Part shown: positions 19,674-27,046 of the stretch, piece by piece
Numbering within the stretch: position 1 is the stretch's first letter
How the letters are laid out: each line of letters starts with the position of its first letter
Assembly (NCBI GenBank): GCA_947589355.1
Contig: CANPZC010000004.1
Coordinates: 1 to 64,000, forward strand
DNA from: an uncultured Clostridia bacterium
GTDB lineage: Bacteria > Bacillota > Clostridia > Oscillospirales > Ruminococcaceae
Direction of reading: 5' to 3'
Length of the DNA stretch: 64,000 bases
Notes under the pieces: model-generated
Database searches by the model: none
The model's input: only the letters and a program-made list of their open reading frames with translations
What the model was told of the DNA's origin: nothing
Made by a program: the position numbers and the translations under genes

Positions 19674-20358
19674 ACTTTCTTGCGTTGTTCTGTTCTTGTA
19701 TAATATCCAGTGCTTTATCAGAGCCTATGTACAATGTTTTGTCGGTAATATCGAACTGTAAGTTGTTCAGTATATCACTAGCAGCTTTTTCGCTATCTGT
19801 AATCATCATTCTATCACTCACAACATAACCGTTTCTAACGTCAGGGTTTACGCATATAACATATTGCTCTTTATCGGTATTTTTGAATAAAACTTTGTTA
19901 TCCTTTTCTTCAACTGCCGTGAAAAATCCGTGAACATCGCTAAACAGGTATTCATCATTCCATAGCAAGCAATTCGGACTTAGTGTCTGAAAGACATATG
20001 AAGTACCGTATTTTTTGTCTATCTCCCGAAAGTAATCAATGACCGAATTGCTCCACTTATCAAGTTTGCTCTGAATATCAAGTAAAGAACGTTCTGCAAG
20101 TTCTTCAAATGGTATTTTTTCGCTGTCAGAAGTAAAAAAGCAATCGCATACATCTTGGCAGTCTTTTCGTTGGAATGTTGACAAGTGCGCTTTCGGCAGC
20201 TTTAGTTTCAAGTATATACTATCGCTGCCTACCCATTTCCACATATCGTCATTATCAATGTCATATGTATCAAATAACAGGTGAGGGCAACCGTCGAGCT
20301 GCCGCCTTACACACGCAAGAGCGTTGAGAATATCAAGTTGTTTATTATCAAGTTTCAT
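19672..20358 (-). CDS. Uncharacterised 228-residue element protein carrying the shared tail
   Basis: ATG at 20358, five nt after AAGGAG, immediately downstream of the preceding gene, so probably translationally coupled. No family recognised. It is soluble and acidic, with two halves: an N-terminal part with Cys-containing CPHLLFDTYDIDNDDMWKW and KDCQDVCDCFF, and a C-terminal part (VEEKDNKVLFKNTDKEQYVICVN) that looks like a small beta-rich module. It ends ALDIIQEQNNARK, a diverged form of the common C-terminal peptide. Confidence 0.65.
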   Translation of the reverse strand: MKLDNKQLDILNALACVRRQLDGCPHLLFDTYDIDNDDMWKWVGSDSIYLKLKLPKAHLSTFQRKDCQDVCDCFFTSDSEKIPFEELAERSLLDIQSKLDKWSNSVIDYFREIDKKYGTSYVFQTLSPNCLLWNDEYLFSDVHGFFTAVEEKDNKVLFKNTDKEQYVICVNPDVRNGYVVSDRMMITDSEKAASDILNNLQFDITDKTLYIGSDKALDIIQEQNNARK

Positions 20359-20371
20359 AAACGCTCCTTGT

Positions 20372-20848
20372 TCATTTTCTACCGCTGTTCAGCTCGTCGT
20401 CTGTAAGGTCAAGCGGCAGGTCGTTTTCTTGCTTACTCTTAATCTTAACAGAGGCATCGTAATTTCTGATAAAACTGATGAAATCTGATTCCCAAAACTT
20501 TATCCTAGCTTTATATATTATGTTTAACTTACTTTCATGCGGTTTTCTCATTTCTACAAGCTCTCCGTCATTGTCTTGGAAATATACACTAAATGAGCTT
20601 CTTATTCCCTCAAACTCAAAGTAATATCCCTCTTTATAAACTGTTACATCGCAGTTTTCCAATACTTCTGCTGATGTTATACTATTATTGTGCCGTAGAG
20701 CATTACGAAGTGTTTGCTTTTTCTTATCACTCATACCTTCAATGCCTTCAAACGCTATTTTTCTTAACAGCTTTTGCCAATTTTCATTTGACCATCTAGA
20801 GGTATAATCCCATATAGCGGTATCGTTATTATTATTATTATTATTCAT
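20372..20848 (-). CDS. Uncharacterised 158-residue element protein carrying the shared tail
   Basis: I prefer the ATG at 20848 because AAGGAG lies nine nt before it; an earlier in-frame ATG (20869) would overlap the ribosome site. It begins with seven Asn codons from an (AAT)n tract, a potential slippage site. The body (SRWSNENWQKLLRKIAFEGIEGMSDKKKQ) is helical and not recognised. The end reads DLPLDLTDDELNSGRK, the shared tag. The 20-bp sequence containing its stop codon and the next ribosome site (20364-20383) is repeated exactly upstream of its own start (20858-20877), suggesting cassette duplication or loss. Confidence 0.65.
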   Translation of the reverse strand: MNNNNNNNDTAIWDYTSRWSNENWQKLLRKIAFEGIEGMSDKKKQTLRNALRHNNSITSAEVLENCDVTVYKEGYYFEFEGIRSSFSVYFQDNDGELVEMRKPHESKLNIIYKARIKFWESDFISFIRNYDASVKIKSKQENDLPLDLTDDELNSGRK

Positions 20849-20886
20849 TTTTCGTTTCTCCTTGTTCATTTTCTACCTTTGCACAA

Positions 20887-20973
20887 TTAAAAAGAACCGA
20901 TAAATTTCACTTCATCGGCTTACATGGACACCCTGTCGGGTGATATAGGAGTGCGACATATGGTATCGCACTC
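20887..20973 (-). promoter_or_regulatory. Three-hairpin leader between parB-like gene and the 158-residue gene
   Basis: On the minus strand three stems follow in order: GAGTGCGA/TCGCACTC (20949-20973), CACCC/GGGTG (20929-20942), and CCGAT/ATCGG (20897-20918). The last is followed by TTCTTTTT and looks like an intrinsic terminator. It ends only about 40 nt before the next gene, so it either separates two operons or works as an attenuator. Confidence 0.5.
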
Positions 20974-20979
20974 ATTTAG

Positions 20980-20996
20980 TGTGTCATCATGACACA
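20980..20996. promoter_or_regulatory. Element palindrome, copy 5
   Basis: Shorter copy: arms TGTGTCAT/ATGACACA around one base, directly after the stop codon of the parB-like gene and before the three-hairpin leader. Confidence 0.65.
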
Positions 20997-20998
20997 AA

Positions 20999-22099
20999 TT
21001 AAGATGATTTTTGCTGTTCCAAAAGAATGTTGATTATTTTATCTTCCAGGTCTTGCTCAGATGTTACGTCGGTAGTAAAAGAGGGGAATTTCTTAGCTAG
21101 TCGGTTAAAAAACTCGTTCTTGTATTTTCGGGTAACCGCTGCTTCGGCGTTTATGCAATCTAAAACATAAGCATCTATTTCTTGAGCAGTTACAACTTTC
21201 TTTGCTTTGTTTTCATCTATTAGAGAAAAAACACGTTTATATGTTTTGCCCGATAGCTTAGTATCATCTATTCTTATGTATTCGGCAAGTTCTCGCTGCT
21301 GCTTTTCAGACCATTCCTGCAAAGAGCTATCTTCATTCGCAGGAGCAACTAAAAGACTGTAGAGAGATTCGATCTGTGCTATAGGCAGCAAGCCCTCGTC
21401 AAAACACTTCTGAATTTCTTTTACAAAACTAAGCAGTTTAATGTATCTGTACAAAGTTTTTCTGCTGCTGCCAAACTTTTTTGCTATATCTTCCGCAGTG
21501 CTGTTGTCGTCGTTATCGTCTTTTCTGTGCAGTAAATAGTGGTGAAATATTCTTGCAAGTTCCATAGGGGAGGGGAGACTGCGTTGAATATTACTGTCAA
21601 CGACTTTATCGTAATAAGAATTGCTGTCTGCATGGCTATCGGCTATCAGAGCATTGATAGTTTCATAGCCGAGCTGCATACAAGCGGCGTATCTTCTGTG
21701 TCCGTTAAGTATCTGATATTCCTCGTTCGGCACTATTTCTCTCACGGTGATCGGAGCGATAAGTCCGTTATGCTCGATGCTGTCCTTTAACGCTTCAAAT
21801 GCCGGGTCTTTTGTGTTCACGTCAAAAGGTTGAGCATTACCATCATCGTCATGGTACGCAGATAGCTTTGACAATGGTATCTTCACGATACGCGAACCGT
21901 TTTCGCTTGTATCATTGCTGTTTATAAATGAACCAAGGTCGAATGTTGCTGTCATTCTTGTTTCCTCCTTTAAGTTGTTTATATCATCGTTTGGAGCTGA
22001 TTCAGACTCAAAGAATATGCACAGCTCATCATCTGATTTTTTTGATGTATAATTCGAGTTGCAAAAGTCTTTGTTTATGCAGTATTCGCAAATATACAT
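20999..22099 (-). CDS. ParB/Spo0J-family DNA-binding protein
   Basis: The ParB N-terminal domain is clear: SRIVKIPLSKLSAYHDDDG, SIEHNGLIAPITVRE and YQILNGHRRYAACMQLG. A helix-turn-helix follows (STAEDIAKKFGSSRKTLYRYIKLL). Two starts are plausible in one frame. ATG at 22099 (AGAAAGGAAATAA upstream) gives 366 residues with a Cys-rich N-terminus (CEYCINKDFC...C). ATG at 21955 has the stronger AAAGGAGG and gives the normal 318-residue ParB. It pairs with ParA encoded two genes upstream and probably acts in stable maintenance or regulation of the excised element. It is the obvious candidate reader of the six palindromes, though that is inference. Confidence 0.88.
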   Translation of the reverse strand: MYICEYCINKDFCNSNYTSKKSDDELCIFFESESAPNDDINNLKEETRMTATFDLGSFINSNDTSENGSRIVKIPLSKLSAYHDDDGNAQPFDVNTKDPAFEALKDSIEHNGLIAPITVREIVPNEEYQILNGHRRYAACMQLGYETINALIADSHADSNSYYDKVVDSNIQRSLPSPMELARIFHHYLLHRKDDNDDNSTAEDIAKKFGSSRKTLYRYIKLLSFVKEIQKCFDEGLLPIAQIESLYSLLVAPANEDSSLQEWSEKQQRELAEYIRIDDTKLSGKTYKRVFSLIDENKAKKVVTAQEIDAYVLDCINAEAAVTRKYKNEFFNRLAKKFPSFTTDVTSEQDLEDKIINILLEQQKSS

Positions 22100-22113
22100 A
22101 TTTATTTCCTTTC

Positions 22114-22470
22114 TTATAAATAAAATCTGATTTTCACGGCTTGCCAATAGTACGGAGCATATTCGCTGTTGAATATTTCAGCAGGCGTATAGTTTTTGCT
22201 CGGCAAGCCGTTTTCTTCATAGCAGTAACCGTTCCACAAATTCAATGCCAAGCGTGTTGTCTTAGCAGAAGTACCAGTCTGCCACCCTTTGTTAAGAGCA
22301 TTGATTTTAATGCCGTCGGCATCGAAATCAAAGACATCGGTGTAATGCTTGCGCAGCTCTGAGTCGAGAGCGAGCAGATAAGCCATAGCAAGGTGATAGC
22401 AATCTTGTTTCCTCATGCGACCAACAATAGAGTTAAACAATATTTCGTGTCTGTCATCTATGAAAATCAT
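22114..22470 (-). CDS. DUF6075-like small protein
   Basis: 118 residues; its ATG directly abuts the ParA stop (TGAATG), so the two are coupled. The pattern MIFIDDRHEILFNSIVGRM, DCYHLAMAYLLALDSELRKHY and GWQTGTSAKTTRLALNLWNG matches the DUF6075 family as I remember it, a short protein of Firmicutes mobile elements usually found beside ParA/ParB-like genes. Function unknown. No transmembrane segment. Confidence 0.7.
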   Translation of the reverse strand: MIFIDDRHEILFNSIVGRMRKQDCYHLAMAYLLALDSELRKHYTDVFDFDADGIKINALNKGWQTGTSAKTTRLALNLWNGYCYEENGLPSKNYTPAEIFNSEYAPYYWQAVKIRFYL

Positions 22471-23265
22471 TCAGAACACACCCCTCTCAAACTCCGCTGC
22501 AAGTTTAATATATTCTTCGCCGAGTTTAGACTTGGTACGGCAAAGAGCTTTGCCTGTTTCTGAACTCTTTGCTGCCTCAACAGACTTATGTACGACAACC
22601 GAGCTAAGGTCGGCAGCATACGACTCTGAAAGCACTCTGAGCGCGGACTTGCTGACTACCGTATTATCAGCCATAGTAGGGAGTATCACTGTTTTGTTAA
22701 GATTGCTGTTGATAGTCGCTCTGATTTGCTCAACAAGCGATGTAAGGGCGGTAAGACCGTCCATACTAAATTTCTGTGTCTGCACTGGAATAATAAGCTC
22801 GTTCGCTGCCGTCAGCGCATTGATAAGCAGTATTCCTAATGACGGCAGGCAGTCAATGATAACATAGTCATATTCAGATATGACCTCGGCTGTTAATATC
22901 CGTTTCAGAATAGTTTCACGCGATAATGTCATTGACATAGCCGTTTCGGCATTTGCAAGGTTAATGTCAGCTGGTATATATGATAGATGTTCTATCTTAT
23001 TATGCTTTCTTATCGCGTGTTTTACCGCATCACTGTTGATAGTGTTGCGTGTTGCCACTTCCGTGATGAGGTGTGTCATGGTCGGAAAACCGTCATCACT
23101 GCCATAGCCTAAGTAGTCAGACAGATTTGCTTGTGGATCTAAGTCCACAAGCAGCACGCTCTTTGCGTGTTCAAGCGCAAGAGCTGCACCGAGGTTAAAG
23201 CAAGTGGTGGTCTTACCGACACCGCCTTTTTGATTTGCGATTGCAATCACTTTTGTTTGTTTCAT
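22471..23265 (-). CDS. parA: ParA/Soj-family partition ATPase
   Basis: 264 residues from ATG at 23265 (AAAGGAAAG about 10 nt upstream; an earlier GTG overlaps that site). The deviant Walker A KGGVGKTTT is at residues ~13-21, Walker B-type DYVIIDCLPS in the middle, and LLVDLDPQANLSDYLGYG follows the P-loop region. This is the ParA/Soj class that drives segregation of plasmids and integrated elements on the nucleoid. It heads a cluster with the DUF6075-like and ParB-like genes. A structured 5' leader with a likely pseudoknot precedes it, and a copy of the element palindrome lies 145 nt upstream. Confidence 0.92.
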   Translation of the reverse strand: MKQTKVIAIANQKGGVGKTTTCFNLGAALALEHAKSVLLVDLDPQANLSDYLGYGSDDGFPTMTHLITEVATRNTINSDAVKHAIRKHNKIEHLSYIPADINLANAETAMSMTLSRETILKRILTAEVISEYDYVIIDCLPSLGILLINALTAANELIIPVQTQKFSMDGLTALTSLVEQIRATINSNLNKTVILPTMADNTVVSKSALRVLSESYAADLSSVVVHKSVEAAKSSETGKALCRTKSKLGEEYIKLAAEFERGVF

Positions 23266-23290
23266 AGAGTTCACTTTCCTTTCTGTTTTC

Positions 23291-23378
23291 CGCTCATTTC
23301 CAACTTATATGTAGTACGACAAAAGGGCAGTGGAAATGAACAAAGACTGCCCTATACAGTAGCTATCTGTTTGTCGCA
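23291..23378 (-). promoter_or_regulatory. Structured parA 5' leader with candidate pseudoknot
   Basis: In transcript sense an outer stem CGACAAA/TTTGTCG (23370-23376 with 23317-23323) encloses an inner stem GGGCAGT/ACTGCCC (23346-23352 with 23325-23331). The inner loop contains TCATTTCCA, complementary over nine bases to TGGAAATGA at 23294-23302 just before the ribosome site. That arrangement is an H-type pseudoknot able to affect parA translation. I recognise no known riboswitch class. Confidence 0.55.
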
Positions 23379-23409
23379 GTTAAAGCCCGTAGGCTATTAA
23401 CCATTCTTC

Positions 23410-23430
23410 AATGTGTCACGATGACACATT
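23410..23430. promoter_or_regulatory. Element palindrome, copy 6
   Basis: Arms AATGTGTCAC/ATGACACATT with one inner mismatch, upstream of the parA leader. Confidence 0.65.
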
Positions 23431-23522
23431 TTTTGTTTTTTCTCTGTCAGAAGAAAAAATGCAAATAAAAAATGCTCTGTAGTATTTACAAAGCATTGTA
23501 TACAGCTATTCAGATTTGAAAT

Positions 23523-23549
23523 AAAAAAGAACGGTAGTTAAGCCGTTCA
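23523..23549 (-). terminator. Intrinsic terminator of the integrase gene
   Basis: Stem GAACGG/CCGTTC followed on the minus strand by TTTTTT, about 20 nt after the integrase stop codon. Confidence 0.75.
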
Positions 23550-23567
23550 AAAACAAACTATTGATAT

Positions 23568-24728
23568 TTAATTTTGCAACTCGGAAAATAGTAAATTCTC
23601 TAACTTATAAGCAGCCTCAGCATCAGCTTCTTCTAACATATGAAGATATTTGCTTGTCGTTTTTATATCTCCATGACCTAAACGACCTTTTACATTGTTT
23701 ATATCAACTCCTGCGTAGAGCAGCAGTGTTGCAGATGTATGTCTAAGGCTGTGAAATCTTCTATGTTTCAAACCGTGTTTGCTAAGGAATTTAGAAAACT
23801 GCTTTGTCGGAGTCATCGGGTTCATCATCGCACCATTCCATTGTGTAAACACCCAATCTTCATCTATCCACGCATTACCTAACAGTTGTCGCTCTGTTTC
23901 TTTTTCTTTCTGCAACATCTTTAACAATTCACAACAAGTGTTATTTAGCGCGATAGTACGAATTTCATAATCTTTTGGCGGTTTTACCGCAAGCGGTTGA
24001 CCGACAATTTTGTAAGCAGAACGCTCAATCGTTAACTTGTGCTGCTCAAAATCAATGTCAGAAAATTTAAGTCCGACAAGTTCTCCACGTCTTGCGCCAG
24101 TGAAAACAGCAAGCTGGATCAATGTCTGAAATTGCAGATTTTCTTGTTTTAGACAATGAAGCATTTCAGCTGCTTCTTGTCGTGTAAATATTTCTACTTT
24201 TACAGGGTTGATCTTTGGTACTGTGATATGTGACATACTTGCAGGATTTTCGCAAATAAGATTTTGTTTTACCGCCTGCTTAAATATTGACTGTAGCACT
24301 GTAATGTACCGACGGACTGAAGAAGAACTGATTACTTCGTTGCTGTCTTTGTTGTTTTGCGTTTTCTTAGGAAGTACAGATAGCTTGTTTACAAACTCTT
24401 GAATATGAGCCGATGTTATATCTTTTAGTTTTATGTTGCCTAGCTCTGGAATAATAAGCCTGTCAATATTATTTTTATAATATTGATATGTTAATGGTGA
24501 GAGTATGTTCTTTGCAGTTTCCAAATAAATTGGTATAAAATCAGTTAATGTAATGTTGCCGTTATAATCGCCCATGCTAATCTTATCGGTAAATCTCTCT
24601 ATACTTGTTAGTAATTGTCTTGACGTGATGCCTGTGATGTTTTGAATAGTCTCACTATCATCTGTAATATGAATACTACAACTTTTAATTCTACCGTCTT
24701 TTCCATATCTTGACGTTATATCAATCAT
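23568..24728 (-). CDS. int: Tyrosine recombinase (integrase) of the element
   Basis: 386 residues; ATG at 24728 eight nt after AAAGGAG. The N-terminal SAM-like core-binding domain spans ~60-170 (TLTDFIPIYLETAKNILSPLTYQYYKNNI). The catalytic domain carries Arg in TGARRGELVGLKF, HxxR in HSLRHTSATLLL, His in GRLGHGDIKTT and the Tyr nucleophile in SKYLHM. This is the Tn916/phage-type integrase family. The gene lies 83 nt from the tRNA-Thr fragment, reads away from it, and has its own strong promoter, the usual layout for an element integrated at a tRNA 3' end. No excisionase gene is visible beside it. Confidence 0.93.
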   Translation of the reverse strand: MIDITSRYGKDGRIKSCSIHITDDSETIQNITGITSRQLLTSIERFTDKISMGDYNGNITLTDFIPIYLETAKNILSPLTYQYYKNNIDRLIIPELGNIKLKDITSAHIQEFVNKLSVLPKKTQNNKDSNEVISSSSVRRYITVLQSIFKQAVKQNLICENPASMSHITVPKINPVKVEIFTRQEAAEMLHCLKQENLQFQTLIQLAVFTGARRGELVGLKFSDIDFEQHKLTIERSAYKIVGQPLAVKPPKDYEIRTIALNNTCCELLKMLQKEKETERQLLGNAWIDEDWVFTQWNGAMMNPMTPTKQFSKFLSKHGLKHRRFHSLRHTSATLLLYAGVDINNVKGRLGHGDIKTTSKYLHMLEEADAEAAYKLENLLFSELQN

Positions 24729-24765
24729 CAATTATTCTCCTTTCAACGATATTTTGCATTAAATA

Positions 24766-24794
24766 AGTATATCACTGAAAAGATAAACTGTCAA
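24766..24794 (-). promoter_or_regulatory. Promoter of the integrase gene
   Basis: TTGACA (24789-24794), 17-nt spacer, TATACT (24766-24771), reading toward the integrase start. Confidence 0.8.
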
Positions 24795-24810
24795 GTGTAG
24801 TTCATAAACA

Positions 24811-24855
24811 TTGGTAAGGATGAGGTCACCAGTTCGAATCTGGTTAGCAGCTCCA
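24811..24855 (+). pseudogene. tRNA-Thr(GGT) 3' fragment, attachment site end
   Basis: 45 nt equal to tRNA positions 32-76: anticodon loop TTGGTAA, stem 3' arm GGATG, variable AGGTC, T arm ACCAG-TTCGAAT-CTGGT, acceptor TAGCAGC, discriminator T, CCA. The sequence before the loop does not pair with the stem (ACA instead of TCC), so the 5' half is missing. This is the displaced end produced when the element recombined in the anticodon loop. The intact tRNA gene should lie at the other element end, left of the window. Confidence 0.88.
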
Positions 24856-24888
24856 AAAAACTCCTTAACCAAAGTTAAGGAGTTTTTT
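24856..24888 (+). terminator. Terminator of the original tRNA-Thr gene
   Basis: AAAAACTCCTTAAC / GTTAAGGAGTTTTT stem with CAAA loop and T-run, starting at the base after CCA. It marks chromosomal sequence resuming. Confidence 0.85.
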
Positions 24889-24892
24889 GTAT

Positions 24893-25280
24893 TATTCACT
24901 ATTCACTTTTCACTCTTCGTTCTTCACTAAATATTGATACCGACTCTTGTTGCATAACGCGCTAAGGTGTTATTTCCCAACAACTGAATACTTTTAACTC
25001 TTATCTGTAATTATATGCAGTTCGCTGAAAAAATACTATATGCGCTCATGCGTAGCTGAAATGGGCGGCAATTTTTACACATTGAACGCCATAAGTGTCG
25101 GTCAAGTGTAATTCACTATTCGCCAACCGTGATAACCGCAATTGTAATTTAACGCGCAAAGCAATAGTTCCCAACAACAAAATACTTTTAACTTGTAACT
25201 GTATTTTTGCGCTTAAACTAAACGGACTATGCAAAAGAATTACGGTTTTGTTTTCTGGAAGGCTTCAGACTTTCAGAAAG
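24893..25280. other. Non-coding stretch with a diverged direct repeat
   Basis: No convincing gene. Two diverged copies of a ~60-bp sequence (24953-25012 and 25150-25208) share TAACGCGC, CCCAACAAC and AATACTTTTAACT. Nothing else is recognisable. Confidence 0.5.
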
Positions 25281-25281
25281 C

Positions 25282-25308
25282 AAAAGCGGCGACCCGATTA
25301 AGTCGCCG
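25282..25308 (-). terminator. Possible terminator downstream of the NlpC/P60 gene
   Basis: CGGCGAC/GTCGCCG stem followed on the minus strand by CTTTTGCTTT; about 80 nt past the stop codon. Confidence 0.55.
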
Positions 25309-25386
25309 AAGTAATTCTTTCAAGTGGCTTGGAGGCTAAAGCCGACAAGACACTGTGCCCCGCATAAGCGAGGCTTCTATTCTGCT

Positions 25387-26712
25387 TTAATTTACAAGTC
25401 TCTTTATAACAACTATCCTGTCGCGCTGGTAGATGTGCGAGATAACTATGCCCGTCTCGGTGCTTTCGGCGTGCACCATAAGCCCGTTGCCTATGTACAT
25501 TGCAACATGGTATATGCTGCTGTAGCTTCCGTAGCCGAAGAATATCAGGTCGCCCGGCTGCATCTGGTCATACGATACCGCTGTGCCGTAGTATGCCTGA
25601 GATGCAGCATAGTGCGGAAGATTTATGCCTATCTGCGCATAGCTGAGCATTACCAGACCCGAACAGTCTGTCGCGGCAAATTGGCTGCCTGCAAACACAT
25701 ATCTGCCGCCCACCATGCTCTTTGCGTAGTCAACGACCGTCTGAACGCTGCCGTTTGAAGCCACAGGCAGATCCTGCGGTACGTTCGAGCCGCCGCTGTT
25801 GCCGCCGCTGTTTCCGCCTCCATTGCCGCCATTTCCGCCGTTATTTTCTACAGGCGGTACGTATGGCGCAGGAGTGGTGGTCGTAGTGGTAGTTGTGGTG
25901 GTGTATGTCGCTATGTCGCGGCTTACCTCTGCCTGCTGCTGAGAAACTTCCGCTTTCTGATCCTCTAAGTCATTGAGCAAATTGTTTATATCCTGAGAAG
26001 CCTGTTCGTTTTCGGCTTTCAGCTTTTCAAGCTCTTCCATATCGCTTCTCAGCTGACTTAACTGCTCTGTATATGTAGCAGCCGTTGCAGCCATATCCTG
26101 CTGCTTGGCTTGCAGGGTATCTTCCGTCTGCTGATACTCATCTCTTAAAGATACAAGGTTATCTATTATCGCGCTGTCGTGCGCAGAAACTCTTTTTATA
26201 AGTTCCATACGCATGAGCATATCGTAAAAGTCATCGCTTTCAAGCAGCACCGATGCATACGAAGTGTTGCCTGCTATGTACATAGCTCTCAGCCTTTGCT
26301 TGTAATCGCTGATGCCTGTATCTATCTCACCCTGCGTGTTATCGAGCGAATCGCGCGTTTCGCGAAGTTCCAGATCGAGGTCTGCAATTGCAAGCTCCAT
26401 CTGCGAGGTGTAGTCGCTCACAAGCTGTATCTTTTCTTCAATAACTTCTATCTTTTCGTCGATAGCCGCCTTTTTCTCTTTAAGACCGTCAAGTTCGCCC
26501 GAGGCGTTGTTTATCTGCTCGTTAAGTTCGTCCTGCTGCTGCTGCAAAGCGCTGAGCTTATCCTGATACTCCTGCATGGTAGGTGTTGCAAGAGAAGTTA
26601 TCACAGTATCCGAATTGTTCATAAACAGCGATGCCGAACCCAGCGCCAGCACTATAGCAAGCGCTGTCGCAAGCATTTTCTTCATTTTTGATGCCGCTGA
26701 TAATTTATTCAT
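25387..26712 (-). CDS. Secreted NlpC/P60 peptidoglycan endopeptidase with coiled-coil N-terminus
   Basis: Residues 1-38 look like a signal peptide (MKKMLATALAIVLALGSASLF). Residues ~40-260 are a long coiled coil as in CwlO/PcsB proteins. A run of Thr and a Gly/Asn linker (NNGGNGGNGGGNSGG) leads to a C-terminal NlpC/P60 domain. It carries the catalytic Cys in ATDCSGLVMLSY, one His in YHVAMYIGNG and another in MVHAE. Such enzymes cut stem peptides and are needed for wall growth or division. I chose ATG 26712; an upstream GTG (26724) sits too close to the AAGAAAGG site. A consensus promoter and a WalR-like box lie upstream. Confidence 0.88.
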   Translation of the reverse strand: MNKLSAASKMKKMLATALAIVLALGSASLFMNNSDTVITSLATPTMQEYQDKLSALQQQQDELNEQINNASGELDGLKEKKAAIDEKIEVIEEKIQLVSDYTSQMELAIADLDLELRETRDSLDNTQGEIDTGISDYKQRLRAMYIAGNTSYASVLLESDDFYDMLMRMELIKRVSAHDSAIIDNLVSLRDEYQQTEDTLQAKQQDMAATAATYTEQLSQLRSDMEELEKLKAENEQASQDINNLLNDLEDQKAEVSQQQAEVSRDIATYTTTTTTTTTTPAPYVPPVENNGGNGGNGGGNSGGNSGGSNVPQDLPVASNGSVQTVVDYAKSMVGGRYVFAGSQFAATDCSGLVMLSYAQIGINLPHYAASQAYYGTAVSYDQMQPGDLIFFGYGSYSSIYHVAMYIGNGLMVHAESTETGIVISHIYQRDRIVVIKRLVN

Positions 26713-26794
26713 TATTGTCTGCACGAGCCTTTCTTAACATTTTTTATATTTCTGTCTGTCTGTTGTTCTGTCGTAAAAATAACGATATACAATT

Positions 26795-26850
26795 TGTAAT
26801 CATTGTAACCATTATGTAACTATTATAACCCACTGCGGCTTTATTGTCAA
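26795..26850 (-). promoter_or_regulatory. Promoter with WalR-like box for the NlpC/P60 gene
   Basis: TTGACA (26845-26850), 17-nt spacer, TATAAT (26822-26827). At the expected transcription start lies TGTAAC-N5-TGTAAC (26804-26820, on the plus strand) plus a third TGTAAT at 26795. This fits the WalR (YycF) consensus TGTWAH-N5-TGTWAH known from Bacillus wall hydrolase genes; its position over the start site would suggest repression. Confidence 0.65.
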
Positions 26851-26974
26851 GCCTGTTGAACGCTAACAGGCGGTTTTGTAACCATTCTTATGCACCTTGC
26901 ATAATTTTCATCAAAATATTTGGCTATTTTAACACATCGCGACCGACAAAATATTATTATTTTCATCATTTCTA

Positions 26975-27003
26975 TTGAAATATAACATCAAAGGTGATAT
27001 AAT
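26975..27003 (+). promoter_or_regulatory. Promoter of the GGDEF-EAL gene
   Basis: TTGAAA (26975-26980), 17-nt spacer, TATAAT (26998-27003), about 44 nt before the TTG start. The rest of the 26.71-27.05 kb gap shows nothing more than the divergent hydrolase promoter. Confidence 0.75.
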
Positions 27004-27046
27004 TATGTAAATATGTTCATTTAAGAAACTTGAGGAGGCAGCCGCT

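Noticed and set aside
24893..25386. Possible riboswitch or RNA gene downstream of the hydrolase
   Set aside because: Only simple hairpins and a diverged repeat are seen; no known RNA family pattern could be matched.
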